64,000 nucleotides of DNA from Romanomermis culicivorax (lineage: Eukaryota; Nematoda; Enoplea; Mermithida; Mermithidae): the NCBI GenBank assembly GCA_963922205.1, contig CAWUHX010000156.1, forward strand, positions 124,001-188,000. Reading direction: 5' to 3'. The position numbers and the translations under genes are program-made. Positions 24,660 through 35,127 of this stretch are shown here, piece after piece (position 1 is the first letter of the stretch; the number at the start of each line of letters is the position of its first letter). Under the pieces are notes generated by a model. That model did no database searches and was not told where the DNA came from. It saw nothing but the letters and a program-made list of their open reading frames with translations.

Positions 24660-25560
24660 TATGAATATGAATCCCACAAATTTGGAAGAGCAGTAAATTT
24701 TACTTTCTCAATTTTCTGCTCTCACCATAATTCTTGTAAAGCCAGTAAAACTAAGCTCTGTCTACAGGAAGCCAGATTTGTAAACTCTCCTGAAAAACAG
24801 GTATCGCATGTTCAATTCTTTGTAACTGCAGCTGATGAAGATACTGAAATGTTTTCATTTATCGTAAATTTTGTTGTCTAGATCTACAGTAAACTTAGAA
24901 ATTCGGAAAGAATCTCAATAATCATGAACAACTTGAACGTCGTCTTATTTTCCATCGTGGCTATGATCGTCATTTTATCGAACGTCGACCAGTCGGTTTT
25001 TGCTCTTTTTTTGAACGACAAAGAAAATTTCGATGGGTACGGCTCGATAAGAAATGTACCGGTCATGGACGCCGATCAAGGCCGAGAGAGACGGAATCAA
25101 AATTTCCATAGATTTATGAACGAATTGAGAAACGACGTTCAATTGTCCGGCAGGACGAGGTGAGGAAGAGTGTGAAGCCAAGCGAGAAATGATGAGCAAG
25201 TAGAATTTCATGTCGGTTTTGCAAGTTTACTGTATGTTTACCGTAAGTGGTGCACAGTATCCTTCTGCCAATTTGGATTCGATAGAATCAAAAAGTCTCA
25301 ATATAATCCAAAGCAATCCGTCACTTGATTCACGAAAGACATAAAATTGGATACTGTGATCAAAGTTCATTAACCAGGTTTCGACTTTCTGCTGTATTCA
25401 AAAAATTCAAGTTTTTGTGCTTTGTTTCAACTAATTAAAAGGAAATGTGACGAAAATATTTAATTCAGCTAATGACTCTGCATTTATTGTGTGATTTTCT
25501 ATGTGTTTAGAGCTCAACACTGTGAAACACTATTTTTTCAAAATCCATTTCGAATGATAT
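24660..25560. repeat. segmental duplication B, second part (matches 9280-9790 and 11300-11640)
   Basis: Carries the second peptide gene and its flanks. Relative to copy A it lacks the microsatellite and foldback F5 found at 9799-11287. Confidence 0.65.
24924..25163 (+). CDS. small secreted peptide precursor, 79 aa (copy 2)
   Basis: Paralogue of 9493-9738 with an intact ATG frame. The signal peptide (about residues 1-27, ending Q-S-V-F-A) and the C-terminal N-E-L-R-N-D-V-Q-L-S-G-R-T-R are conserved. The middle has changed from basic (K-K-K-F-K-G-Y) to acidic (K-E-N-F-D-G-Y), and the copy-1 Tyr before the terminal G-R-T-R is Ser. No cysteines. It sits in the second half of duplication B, with conserved upstream sequence including AATAATCATGAACAACTTGA around the start. 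The pattern suggests two expressed, diverging secreted peptides. The family is not recognised. Confidence 0.6.
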   Translation: MNNLNVVLFSIVAMIVILSNVDQSVFALFLNDKENFDGYGSIRNVPVMDADQGRERRNQNFHRFMNELRNDVQLSGRTR

Positions 25561-26239
25561 AAAGACATGAATGGAAATTTGAATTTGACTTTCTCATAGA
25601 TTTGGCAAACGATCGCGCTTGATAATGTCGTGAAGAAATGTGGAAAAAAACGAAATTTCGCATTCGCCTGATGATAGGTTTCATTCAACTTGTCGTACTG
25701 TGGGTTATCGTAATGCATATAGTGGAAGTTTTTGAAAAATAAAAGTTTGGTAGGACAGTTAGAAACTTCGAATTTACTATAATCAACTTGGTCAATTTTG
25801 TTCAACTATTTTTTAAATCCTTCCCTCTATTTGTCAAATATTTTTTCGACGTTACTCGAAGCGGTTAGGTTTCCAAATATCGTCGTAAATTTGTCTGAAT
25901 CCTGGTGAGCTTATTGAAACTATAGTCTTCTTAGAAGATGCTTCTAAATTAAGAGAAGATGACAAGAATAATAGTAATGTAGCCAAAATTGTCTTCATAA
26001 AGTTTTTCCTAAAGAAAATTTTACTGAAAAAGTTGTTGGAGGTTAGTTTGGTATGCATAAAAATTTTCAGTCCTAGAAAACTGCAAAACATGAAATATAG
26101 ATACTTACTTCCCAGAAAAAAAACCCCTACACCCTAGAACATCGAAAATTCATAACAGCAAATTCTCAAAAAATGACGATTCTCAAAACAGCGATATTCT
26201 TTATGCAATTCAAAATTAGGCGAAAACACATGATCCTGA
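25561..26239. other. unassigned; fragment of foldback family F1 at about 26145-26200
   Basis: Holds a few AACAGC/ATTCTCAAAA units like the arms of F1, directly left of F2, and the left 8-bp target repeat of F2 (26232-26239). No gene seen. Confidence 0.45.
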
Positions 26240-27307
26240 CGTCGTAGACTGAGTGGCCGACTGTGTCGTCTGGCCGACTGTAGCGGCTGACCGACTATAC
26301 CATATGGCCGACTGTAGCACATGGCCGACTGTAGCACATGGCCAACTGTAGCACAGCCGACTGTAGCGGGTGGCCGAATTCAATTTGAAATAGTTTATAT
26401 GTATAAGTCAAACCTTATGTAAAATGTTTTTGCACGAAATGTGAATAGAATGTTGCTAAATATAGGTTTCAATGTAAAAGATATCAAAAAATGCAAGAGC
26501 AAAGCAAAAATATGCTAATTAAGTAAAAGTTTTTCATTTTTTAAGAAATTTTGCCCCTTGTATGCGTTCACTTGGTTGAGTATATTTGTTGTAAAATGAA
26601 TGAAAATGATTTTGGAGTTTTGAGCCCTGTAAAATTTGAATTTAAAACGCTTTATAGGAACTATTTTTGTTCAGGATCGTACTTCGCATTTATATACAAG
26701 AAAATCTTAATTTTGGAGCACTTATTTTGAATTTTCATGAACAGAAAATGCAAAAAATTCACCAATATTCTTTTCAAATAAAAGCACCATACTGATATTC
26801 TACAAATGTGAAGGCCCCATGGCTTTTACCACTGCTAAACCCACATATCGAAAAAATAATGAGCCAGAGACATTCCTGAGTAAAACCCTTAGACAATTTA
26901 GTCAAGTAAAGACTAAATTCCGTTATTGTTGTTCTATCTTTTTTGAAAATTCCATTTTTTTGCCAAGTTCTAACATAATTCATTCATAGTTTTTTTGCTA
27001 CAAAAATATTAGAAAAAGTCAATAGAATCAATCAATCTAGGCTTTTATAATGAATTAAAAAATTATGAAGGGCATATTTCTACACTTAATTAGCATATTT
27101 TTGCGTCGCTCTTGCATTTTTTGATGATATCTTGTGCATTGAAACCTATATTTATTTAGCAACATTTTATTCACATTTCGAGCGAAAACGTTTTACATAA
27201 GGTTCGACTTTCATACAAACTATTTTAAATTGAATTCGGAAACCCGGTACAGTCGGCCAACCGCTACAGTCGGCCAGACGGCACAGTCGGCCACCCGGTA
27301 CACAATC
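26240..27307. mobile_element. foldback element F2, arms of GGCCGACTGTAGC repeats, 8-bp target duplication
   Basis: The left arm (about 26250-26385) repeats TGGCCGACTGTAGCACA. The right arm (about 27245-27300) carries the complementary CTACAGTCGGCCA units. Inner flanks are also mirrored: ATATAGGTTTCAATGTAAAAGA against TGCATTGAAACCTATATTT, and CTTAATTAGCATATTTTTGC against its complement. Perfect 8-bp GATCCTGA direct repeats lie outside (26232-26239 and 27308-27315), which defines the ends and suggests a hAT-like mobilising transposase. The right end is GGTACACAATC. Confidence 0.8.
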
Positions 27308-27315
27308 GATCCTGA

Positions 27316-27588
27316 GTCTTTTGGCTAACGGAGCCGAAAAGGTAGCAGAGTTAAGACTTGAAATTAAATAGGATTTGCACGAAATCCAAAAGTGAACTTT
27401 ATCAAGTTCGTGCGTATTTTTCACCCTGTCCTGGATGCAAATTTCAAGTCGATGACGCTATGGAGCAAATCGTCATTGTGGTGAGTGGTAGAGTATCCCA
27501 AACTCGTCTTTTCATAAACTTCAGATCAGAATAACAATGAATTTTTGAATAAATCAGTATTTATTAGCTCAACTTGAGTGACTGCGGA
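27316..27588. other. spacer between F2 and F3
   Basis: No gene supported. A short plus-strand open stretch around 27420-27475 looks weakly codon-like but has no acceptor or homology I can name. Includes the left 8-bp repeat of F3 (27581-27588). Confidence 0.35.
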
Positions 27589-28184
27589 GGATAAGTAGGT
27601 CGACCATCCCAGTAAGTCGACCAACGGTATAAGAATCATTTTTTTAGACGTATAAATTCTCAGTAAGTCGACCGTCCCAGTAAGTCGACTGTCCCACGAA
27701 ATCGACTATACTGATAAAATCGATTTTCCCCCGGTAGCGTGAGAAATTTCCTTGAATATATATTACAGAAATTAAAAGCACTCCTTGATACAGTCTAAAA
27801 ACGCATATTTGTTGAAACATCAAAAATTTGAGGGTTTCTCTTGCATTCTGTTATGATGGCATGGTACTGCATCCATTTAAACAAAGTCAATGAATTGAGA
27901 CATTGCTAAGATCAATCATAATTAATTAATGTTGTTAATTAAAATAGGAGTGTCATATGTAATTTAAAATCAGATACAATAGCATGATTAGTATTTTTAA
28001 GACGTTCCTATAGCTAGGGCATTGCACAATGCATTTTCCACAGTATGAGTATACATAAATCGTTCTACATGTAGTGACAGTTTATGAGAAACATGCTGAA
28101 TTGCAGTGCAGTTGACCTACTGGGATGTTCGACTTACTGGGACGGTCGATTCACTGGGACAGTCGACCTAAGTGGTATACAATC
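27589..28184. mobile_element. foldback element F3, arms of CCCAGTAAGTCGACC repeats
   Basis: The left arm has AGTAGGTCGACCATCCCAGT and four further AGTAAGTCGACC/CGAAATCGAC units. The right arm (about 28105-28170) holds the complementary GGTCGACTTACTGGGA-type units. The flanks ACTGCGGA (27581-27588) and ACTGCAGA (28185-28192) match 7 of 8. The right end GGTATACAATC is nearly the same as that of F2, so F2 and F3 probably share a mobilising enzyme despite unrelated arm repeats. Confidence 0.7.
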
Positions 28185-28192
28185 ACTGCAGA

Positions 28193-28616
28193 CGTGACAA
28201 TTCAACATGGCCAAAGGCGAAGTTAATGGCGGTAAGCAAAAGAAGCAGGGCATCAAAGTAACACTGACGAGTCAGTAGATTACTGTTATATTTATATTAT
28301 TATAAAATTCTTGCTCCTACGCCCTATTCACTATTCTGAGTTTCGTAGGGGACAAAAAAGACTGGCAATAAATCTGTAAGTATCGGGGAATACAGTGCAA
28401 GCTGAAACATGGATATATAAAATAATCGTGACATTCGAGTGGCTTTTGTGAATGTATAAAAGTCTCAATCTTATACAGCGAAATCCGAGAAAAAGCAATG
28501 AACAAAAAAATTCTGTAAAATTTTCACGCAAATCAAGAATTAAAAAAACTAGTATTTTTTATTAAAAGTGATTAGCTATCGTTGAAAATCTTGCACAAAA
28601 AATGTTAAGTTTCTAA
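28193..28616. other. unassigned spacer
   Basis: Contains a 23-codon plus-strand ATG frame at about 28207-28278 (starting M-A-K-G-E-V-N-G-G) with a GTAAGC just after codon 8. It could be an orphan first coding exon, but no partner exon is visible. Otherwise nothing. Confidence 0.3.
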
Positions 28617-29015
28617 ATTATAGTCCATTTATTTCGAAATTGTAACGATCGATAAGAGTAGGTTCCGGAAAAAGTATAGCAGGCTTTTTGCTGTAATGAA
28701 TGATAAAACTTTCCCGTGACTGAAACTAGTCAAATGCATTTGGCTGTTTGATACAGCGCAATTTAAATCAAACATTGATAAGCATGATTTTGTTCCCTTG
28801 GTTTTGGTTTCTCCTTTATTTCTTCCACGCTGTAAAATTCTCCAGTTGATAAAAATTGCGTGTTAAGTTAAGCCTATACCTCCACATGATCGATGCTGCG
28901 CGATGTCGCGTCAAACTTTTATTCAAAATTATGATGAAGGGCTCGCTGATTCTATTCAAAAAATTTTTCTTTCATGAACCGCTGCATCGATCATTTCAGA
29001 ATGAATGAGGTATAT
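28617..29015. mobile_element. short MITE, family M1, copy c
   Basis: TTATAGTCCATTTATTTCGAA at the left, inverse complement near 28990-29010 (CATTTCAGAATGAATGAGG). Confidence 0.55.
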
Positions 29016-29212
29016 TCAACTCGAACATCCCATTTCAAAATAAATGAGCTAAATTGAAGTTTTGTGTTGTTAGAAGAACTTTATAATGGAGAGGAGAAAA
29101 GACGAGAAAATTAACGGAAGGGAAAAAAGAACGTCAAATGAAAACTAAGATAAACTGACGGAAAATCAGGAAAAAGCAAAAAATTGTAGTAATAGAATCG
29201 AAAAGAGAAAAA

Positions 29213-29604
29213 AGACTATGGTCCATTATTTCGAAATGATAGACGCAGTAAAAGCCAGAATAGCAGGTTCGATTTGATACACAATTCTCACTGCGGAAAA
29301 CTTTATCTTGTAGAAAAACGCTAAGTTTCTTCACGAGACTGGGAAAATGCCAAAATCATTGAAAAAAAATCGCGCATAGTAACATGGATTTATACAGAAC
29401 TACGCCGGTACCTGAGTGCTACTCGATAAATTTTGACTATTTAACCAGGTTATCGAAACAAAATTTTCAGCTGTTCTATTTGCCGCTCATATGGAGAAAA
29501 AAATTATTGATTACAGTAATAAGTTTACCAGTCTTTTCTGTATTGAACCTACTTTCATGAGATCGCTACACCGATCATTTCAAAATGAATGGAGTAAACA
29601 GGGT
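29213..29604. mobile_element. short MITE, family M1, copy d
   Basis: GACTATGGTCCATTATTTCG at the left, inverse match at about 29570-29600. The interior shares ACCTACTTTCATGAGATCGC-like sequence with copies a and b. Confidence 0.55.
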
Positions 29605-30065
29605 GAGCCAAAAAAGGCGACCAGTACTCACTTTCATAGCTTTCAACTGAGTGAGGCTTTTTTAATGCGGTTCCCTATCATTGATAGATAAAACATCTGA
29701 CATAAAAATTCCAAAGTATCAGCCAGATTGCTCGAATATTGACTGACCAGAATCAAAAATACAAAAGGTCGGTTTTCTTGCAAATAAATTTTGAAAAATT
29801 GACAAAATCAACATGTTTTACAACAGAAAAGTACAATACATCCAATTGTGAGAACCATATAACATCTAGAAACTACAAGAGAGCCGTTTTAGTGTATCCT
29901 ACTTCCTGTTTCACCAATAATTTTAATCGTTTTTCGATCTTGTCAATGACAGAATTGATTTTGTTTTGATCTTGCTTTTTTTCCAATTCCAAAACAAGAG
30001 CTCTTGATTTTGGCGAAATTTTCCGCCATATTGAAACAAGAAGTCAATCACTCTAAATTAAGCCC
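29605..30065. other. unassigned spacer
   Basis: No gene or repeat recognised. Confidence 0.4.
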
Positions 30066-30272
30066 GGTTCATACTTCTGCTCGGCGAGCAAATTTATCCC
30101 AAGCACGCTCGCTGAGTAGGCTCGGCAAACATCTCCGAGCATGCTCGCCAAGCATGCTCGCAGACGCTCTGCGAACAGCTTGCTCACCGAGCATGCTTGG
30201 AGTTCGTTCATACTTCGCGAGCAAATTTTTCCACTGAAATGCATACTTATTTCTTCTTTCCATGTATGAACC
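30066..30272. mobile_element. compact 207-bp MITE-like element with internal palindromes
   Basis: Bounded by a perfect 9-bp inverted pair, GGTTCATAC (30066-30074) and GTATGAACC (30264-30272). The GC-rich interior is built of GAGCATGCTCG/CCGAGCATGCT palindromes and GCGAGCAAATTT repeats, unlike the AT-rich surroundings. No coding capacity. Confidence 0.6.
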
Positions 30273-31194
30273 ATAAAATCAGTACCTTCAATACTTTGTT
30301 TGTCGTGAATTTCTTTAAGGACTCGGCGTTTTTTAAAACGTCCTTGTAATCAGGGAATTAAACGATAAACAGGAATTATTCTCTACGGTCAAGCTCAATA
30401 AGTTCAAATCTTTCATCATCTGATAATTTTTTTCGAATAGATATGGCAAAAAATTTACAGAAAAAAAATAAAATCCCATGGATAAATCTAGCGATTAAGG
30501 ATGTATCGGACCTCTTGACCAGGTATGTTACCTGGTCCTATCCGATATTTTCTGACCTGACCCGAAAGAGGAAACAAGACTCTTGACTTTACCCATCATC
30601 CAAGATACCTCCGTGCCTAGAAGGTCACGGTCAAAAAATTAAGTTGATGATTTTCACTGTTAGAAGAAAAACAGATAAAATGTATTTCTACATGAGATTA
30701 ATTTGGTCATTATTACATGTATTTCGAAAATAAAATTTTCTCGGTAGCTTTCCAATGAAGATAGCGAATGATCCATATATTGGCATCGGCTGATAATTGA
30801 CTTTTTTAAATATCGGCCGATGGTTTTTTGGGCAAGCTGTGATCAACAATACCCTGTTTTCTACGGCAATTTTTGCATTAATCAGCTCTGCATGTGATTA
30901 CTTACTGGGCGTAAAAGTGTAAGTCTTGGTTCACTTTTGGTTAATTGTGATAAGAAAAACGTTGAACGTGCTTTTTCCCTTCAATGCATTATGACACAAT
31001 GGTTGATGAATAATTTTCAGCCTTCACCTTCTGAAAAAGTATGCTTAAAGAATGTTCAATTTCCATAATTCACGAAGAATTATTCAACAATATCATCTTG
31101 AAAGCAAAACTTTTCAAGATGAAATACCGTTTCAAATCAAGTGTTTTATAATTTCTATTGTATTCAAAAAGTTCTATAGTGAAACTTTCGAACC
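30273..31194. other. unassigned spacer left of the LTR element
   Basis: AT-rich, no gene recognised. A short imperfect TGACC(A/T)GGT/ACCTGGTC inverted motif lies near 30515-30560. Confidence 0.4.
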
Positions 31195-31749
31195 TGTTAG
31201 AACTACTCCCTTGGCTAAGCCTCGGTGATAGTGCAACAGTCCGGTTCCCCAGACCTACAAAAACAAAGATAAACTTAACCTCAAATGCAGGGCCTCACCA
31301 AAGAGCTCCGCAGTCTCCTAGCTGAGACAAGGAATCCCCTCAGGGATAGACTTACTTGAGTATAACCCTTAAAGGGTTTCCCAAAGCTTGCTGGGTGCAA
31401 GCTGGCGCCTGGGCCTTTGGCCCTCCACCTTCGACGATCGGAATTATCTAAATGAAAAACGAATATATTAAGCAATATTTCCGGCGAAATAATAAAAAGA
31501 ATGTGGGAACACCACAGTTTGTAATATGTAAAATAAAGTCGAAATGCTGGGAAAACTTTTATGGACGCCAGCAATATAACAAGAATAATATTAAAAAAAA
31601 CGTTTATAGTGAACAATGATTTTCACTATCATTTTTGGTCTTTCTTTGGCGCTCCACTTCTATGCAAATGTCTGCGCCGCTGGTCGTCCATTTCTTCGAT
31701 TTGCATGGCGATTTCCCCACGGGAATTGCCATCGACAGGGTGCCCAACA
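31195..31749 (-). repeat. LTR (3' LTR of the minus-strand element)
   Basis: 555 bp, direct repeat of 38912-39467 with roughly 14 differences by eye (about 97% identity). On the minus strand it begins TGTTGGGC and ends TTCTAACA, the usual TG...CA form. A purine run CGAGGGA lies directly upstream on the minus strand, as expected of a polypurine tract. Confidence 0.8.
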
Positions 31750-31757
31750 TCCCTCGG
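31750..31757 (-). promoter_or_regulatory. candidate polypurine tract
   Basis: Minus-strand CGAGGGA abuts TGTTGG of the LTR. The plus-strand element has GGGGAGGGA abutting TGTCAG at 48625, so both share GAGGGA|TGT. Confidence 0.5.
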
Positions 31758-32490
31758 GCGTCGAAACCGGCCTACGGGAGGTAGAAAAAAAACTCTCGGC
31801 CGGGTTACCCCGGCATTAAAAGAATTAATCAAAAAGAAAAAATCTACTACTCTGGCTGACTCCTGTTTTTACAGTTTGTCTCACTCGGACTCCCGTTTCA
31901 TAGTCTGTCCTAATCAGACTCCTGTGGTGGTCGTTGGACACAACGAATACCAAGGACTTCGCGGCAATGGCTGGCAAGTGACCCCCATTTTGACTTCGGC
32001 CTTGATGGAATAACCTCCCGTCCTAAGGAGTATGACGTTGACGTCCGCACCAAATTTGGTCGATTTCAGGTTCGGCTGCTCGGTCTGCATGCTGTGGCAA
32101 ATTGTTGGTCGTGGGTCTAACCGCATGCAAATCGTTTTCCCGCGTCTCTATTTTAAATCAAAATACGAGATTATATTTTATACGATACAACAAAGACGAC
32201 GCGGGAATGTACGAATATCACAAAATAAAAATGCGCTAAAAATTGAGCATAAAATTGTGGCCAAAAATTTGAAAAATGTTTTTTTACGGTTGCATTTTGC
32301 ACCGGTTTGTCAAAAAGAAAATTTTAGTTGGCCAGCAGCACCAAAATTTAAATAATATTTTTGGATTTTATAATTTTTTGATTTTTTTTGATTTTTGTGA
32401 TTTTATTAGAGTTTTTGGGTTTTATATTTTATGAAGTTAATAAAAATAAATGTGAAAAGATGATTTTTGGGCCAAAATTTGTGCGGCTGA
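31758..32490 (-). other. 3' untranslated region of the minus-strand LTR element
   Basis: Between the stop of the RG-rich protein and the LTR. The open frames on the opposite strand (31561-32013 and others) are not supported as genes. Confidence 0.5.
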
Positions 32491-34014
32491 TTACTGCTGC
32501 TGCCCGCCATCTCGGTAACCTCCTTGAGGTCTTCCTGGATAGTATCCCCTCTGGCCGGGTTGACCTCGGGTCTGACCTCCATCCTGGCCTTGATTCTGGC
32601 CTTGCTGGCTTCCACCGCGTCTACCAAGCGGCTGAAAGTTCGGATTATAAAACTGCGCATCCGGGTCTTGGCCTTGGTGTTGCCAGGTTCCTCGGCCTCT
32701 GTAGGGTCGCTGAGGGCGCCCTCTGAAGCCTCCTCTGGCTTGACCTCGGTCATACCCCGGTCTATCCCTGTATGGGGCCGGGTTTGAGAACATGTTGTCT
32801 CTCCCCTGTTGCCTCTGCGCTGGACCACTGCTAGTGGAGCTGCTGCGCTGTGGTTTTTGAGTCCGGAAAGTTGAATTAAGAGATTTTGATGATGTTGATT
32901 TGGACTGAGAAAGCGGACTTTTATAAGAAGTGCTAGCAGCTTCACTATACGACCTCTGGCTGGTTGCAGTAGATGATTGTTGTGTCGTCCGCGGCTGTTT
33001 CTTAGCTGGAGGGAGTCTAGGCACTTTAAATTTACTTGGGCTCTTGGCAGCCGTTCGCTGATATTTATTAGCTTGCGATCTGTCATCGCCTGGTGCCTTC
33101 CTCTTAACACCCATCTGGTTTAACCTCTGCAAGCCCATAAAGATGTACTGATTAAAGGCTGCAATGTAGGCCTCATCTACGCGGTTTCCCTGGGCCTCAA
33201 TGACCAGTTGTCTGTTCGCAAACGAACACGCCTGGGCATACCACCTACCAATTGCCATTGGCGTGATCAGCGCGAAATCCAACTGTAAGAATATCATTAA
33301 GGTCACATCCCTAATGGCCGTAAAGACGTCTGAAGCATCATAGTCCTGAAGCCATCTGGGAATAAGAACTAAAATAATCCATTCCCAAATTTCCTCGGGG
33401 ACGCGTTCTCTGTCAAACATAAATCCGCCCTGCATTTCGAACTGTTGGCAGTAATTTTCATGGATCTCGGCCATGGCATCATTGACCATCCTATAGATAA
33501 TGGGCCCTTCTTGGCGGTCAAAGGCGAAATAATTTGTGACCTCTGGATTTTCGAATGAGATCGGTCCAATTAGACGCCTTTGTTCCCATTGCCACTCCCA
33601 ATAATCAATCAGAGTTTCAGCTAATTGGCCAGGAGTGACAAACTGCTGTGGCTCCCTTTCGGGTCTTTTAACCACCACATTCAGTTTGACTTTCTTGATC
33701 AACTTTTCCTCCGATTCAAGATCGGGCTTTACCAAAATGCTTCCCGCAGGTTTACTACTCCTTGCGGTGTAGCTGGTGGGAACTGACTTAGATTTGCCAG
33801 ATACCATACTAACCTCTCCGCTGGTTTTCGATACCGTTCTCGTCTGAGTGTACGTTGCAGTGGACGCTGTTGTCCTATCCGATTTCGTCTGGCCTTTGGA
33901 GGTCTCCATTCGCGTTTGACTCTTGGTGGTCTCCGTCCTCGTTTGACTTTGAGTTGTCTCCGTTCTCGACTTTTGACTTGTCGAATATTCTGGGGTCGTA
34001 GTTTCCTCGGCCAT
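32491..34014 (-). CDS. nucleocapsid/Gag-like protein with RG-rich tail (507 aa)
   Basis: The ATG at 34014 follows the upstream TAG stop (34020-34018) by one codon and is in the same frame. Residues 1-110 are Ser/Thr/Lys/Arg-rich and low complexity with repeated T-Q-S-Q-T-R-x-E-T. Residues about 125-320 form a mostly helical domain rich in Trp, Tyr and Phe (from [10 protein letters not shown] to G-L-Q-R-L-N). From about 320 the chain is basic, then Ser-rich, and ends in an R-G-G/R-G-R-P/G-Q-rich tail typical of RNA-binding nucleocapsids. The helical domain aligns by eye with that of the plus-strand protein at 45872-47465: N-P-x-V near the start and a P-E-x-(I/L)-W segment of about 50 residues. 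Proposed role: packaging of element RNA. I cannot assign it to a known Gag or nucleoprotein family. No zinc knuckle. Confidence 0.7.
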   Translation of the reverse strand: MAEETTTPEYSTSQKSRTETTQSQTRTETTKSQTRMETSKGQTKSDRTTASTATYTQTRTVSKTSGEVSMVSGKSKSVPTSYTARSSKPAGSILVKPDLESEEKLIKKVKLNVVVKRPEREPQQFVTPGQLAETLIDYWEWQWEQRRLIGPISFENPEVTNYFAFDRQEGPIIYRMVNDAMAEIHENYCQQFEMQGGFMFDRERVPEEIWEWIILVLIPRWLQDYDASDVFTAIRDVTLMIFLQLDFALITPMAIGRWYAQACSFANRQLVIEAQGNRVDEAYIAAFNQYIFMGLQRLNQMGVKRKAPGDDRSQANKYQRTAAKSPSKFKVPRLPPAKKQPRTTQQSSTATSQRSYSEAASTSYKSPLSQSKSTSSKSLNSTFRTQKPQRSSSTSSGPAQRQQGRDNMFSNPAPYRDRPGYDRGQARGGFRGRPQRPYRGRGTWQHQGQDPDAQFYNPNFQPLGRRGGSQQGQNQGQDGGQTRGQPGQRGYYPGRPQGGYRDGGQQQ

Positions 34015-34017
34015 ATC

Positions 34018-35112
34018 CTAAGATTCGTTTTCGGAACCGGTGGCGGCTGTTCCTTGTTGCTGCTGACCTTGAGCTGCAAGTCTGCGTGCTTTGGCCTTAC
34101 CTGGCCTTTTCCTACGCCTTACCTTTTCTCTGGCCAAGTGTTGGATAAATTTTTTGGACATACCTTCAGCTAACATTTGCTGAACTTTATCTGGGGAATA
34201 TACTCCAGGGATTTCTTCCTCAGTTATTTTTCCCCTCTTCATCAGCTCTGTCGCTGCAATGGCTGAATCTGAGCTGTCATCGGCTAAAGCCTGCTCCTTC
34301 AGCTTTCTTTGAAGTGCCCTCTGACGCAGGAATTCCTGCTGCATCAGCCTTCTCTGTTCCTGTATTTTGGCCTGTAGGGCCTCATGCTTCACTTGCTGAT
34401 CATGATCCTTAGGATCCTTAGCTTTAATAGGTATCTCCTGGGATGCCTCTTGCATCTTCTCCAGTCTGACGTCGATTCCCGACATTTTAGTCACTGCTTC
34501 ATCTATTTGAGTCTGGATCTTTTCCTCCTCAACAGCCTGTTTCTGAGTTTCGACCTCCATTGCGTCTTTATTCTCCGATGTCTGGCCCTCAGACTCCAGA
34601 ATCTCACCTTCTTCTTCTTCCTCTTCAACATCCTCCTCTGAACTAGACTCAGAGTCTGAATTTCGTATCTTCGGCAACAGTTGTTTTACTTTAGCTGGCA
34701 AAACAGCTGGTGCTGGAGGTACAATTTGCATGATGGTGACTACTTCTGGCTCAGGCTCGGCCGGCTGCTGTACCTGAGTAACCTGAGTCGGCTGTGCCAC
34801 CGCTGGTTGCATTGGCGGCGGCACCACGACTACAACTGCAGCTGCTTGCGTAGCATCAGTGTACAAAGCTGGTTGTTTTGCTTTGACCACCGGCGCTGGT
34901 GCTTGCCGCTGGGTTTTAACTTGTCCCAACCCTCCGGCTTGCGCCGTTTGGGAAGTAGAGGGACAGTTTACCGGTACTTTAGATATCAACTCACTGGCTG
35001 GGGTATAAGTTAGCTTATACCCAGGCATTTCTGAAGCAATTGTTCTCCCCCGGAAGCTTTTGCTGATGAATTCCAGTCTGAGTTCGAGCGGGTTTTGCGG
35101 TGCGTAAGTCAT
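34018..35112 (-). CDS. acidic coiled-coil protein of the LTR element (364 aa)
   Basis: The ATG is at 35112, six codons after the in-frame TAG that ends the previous open stretch, and the ORF stops with TAG at 34020-34018. Residues 1-150 are Pro/Ala/Gln/Val-rich. At about 155-185 there is an acidic run with [14 protein letters not shown]. Residues about 200-300 form a Gln/Glu/Lys/Arg-rich coiled coil, and the end is very basic ([15 protein letters not shown]). In the plus-strand relative the corresponding acidic plus coiled-coil segment is fused to the exonuclease ORF, so this is probably its detached C-terminal region. Phosphoprotein-like cofactor is one possible reading. Function unknown. 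Confidence 0.65.
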   Translation of the reverse strand: MTYAPQNPLELRLEFISKSFRGRTIASEMPGYKLTYTPASELISKVPVNCPSTSQTAQAGGLGQVKTQRQAPAPVVKAKQPALYTDATQAAAVVVVVPPPMQPAVAQPTQVTQVQQPAEPEPEVVTIMQIVPPAPAVLPAKVKQLLPKIRNSDSESSSEEDVEEEEEEGEILESEGQTSENKDAMEVETQKQAVEEEKIQTQIDEAVTKMSGIDVRLEKMQEASQEIPIKAKDPKDHDQQVKHEALQAKIQEQRRLMQQEFLRQRALQRKLKEQALADDSSDSAIAATELMKRGKITEEEIPGVYSPDKVQQMLAEGMSKKFIQHLAREKVRRRKRPGKAKARRLAAQGQQQQGTAATGSENES

Positions 35113-35127
35113 CGGGTAATCGGTCGG

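Noticed and set aside
31561-32355. Plus-strand ORFs over the LTR and 3' region
   Set aside because: They overlap the LTR and the untranslated end of the minus-strand element; composition is not protein-like.
33916-35013. Plus-strand ORFs opposite the acidic and RG-rich proteins
   Set aside because: Antisense shadows of the minus-strand genes with skewed Leu/Arg composition.
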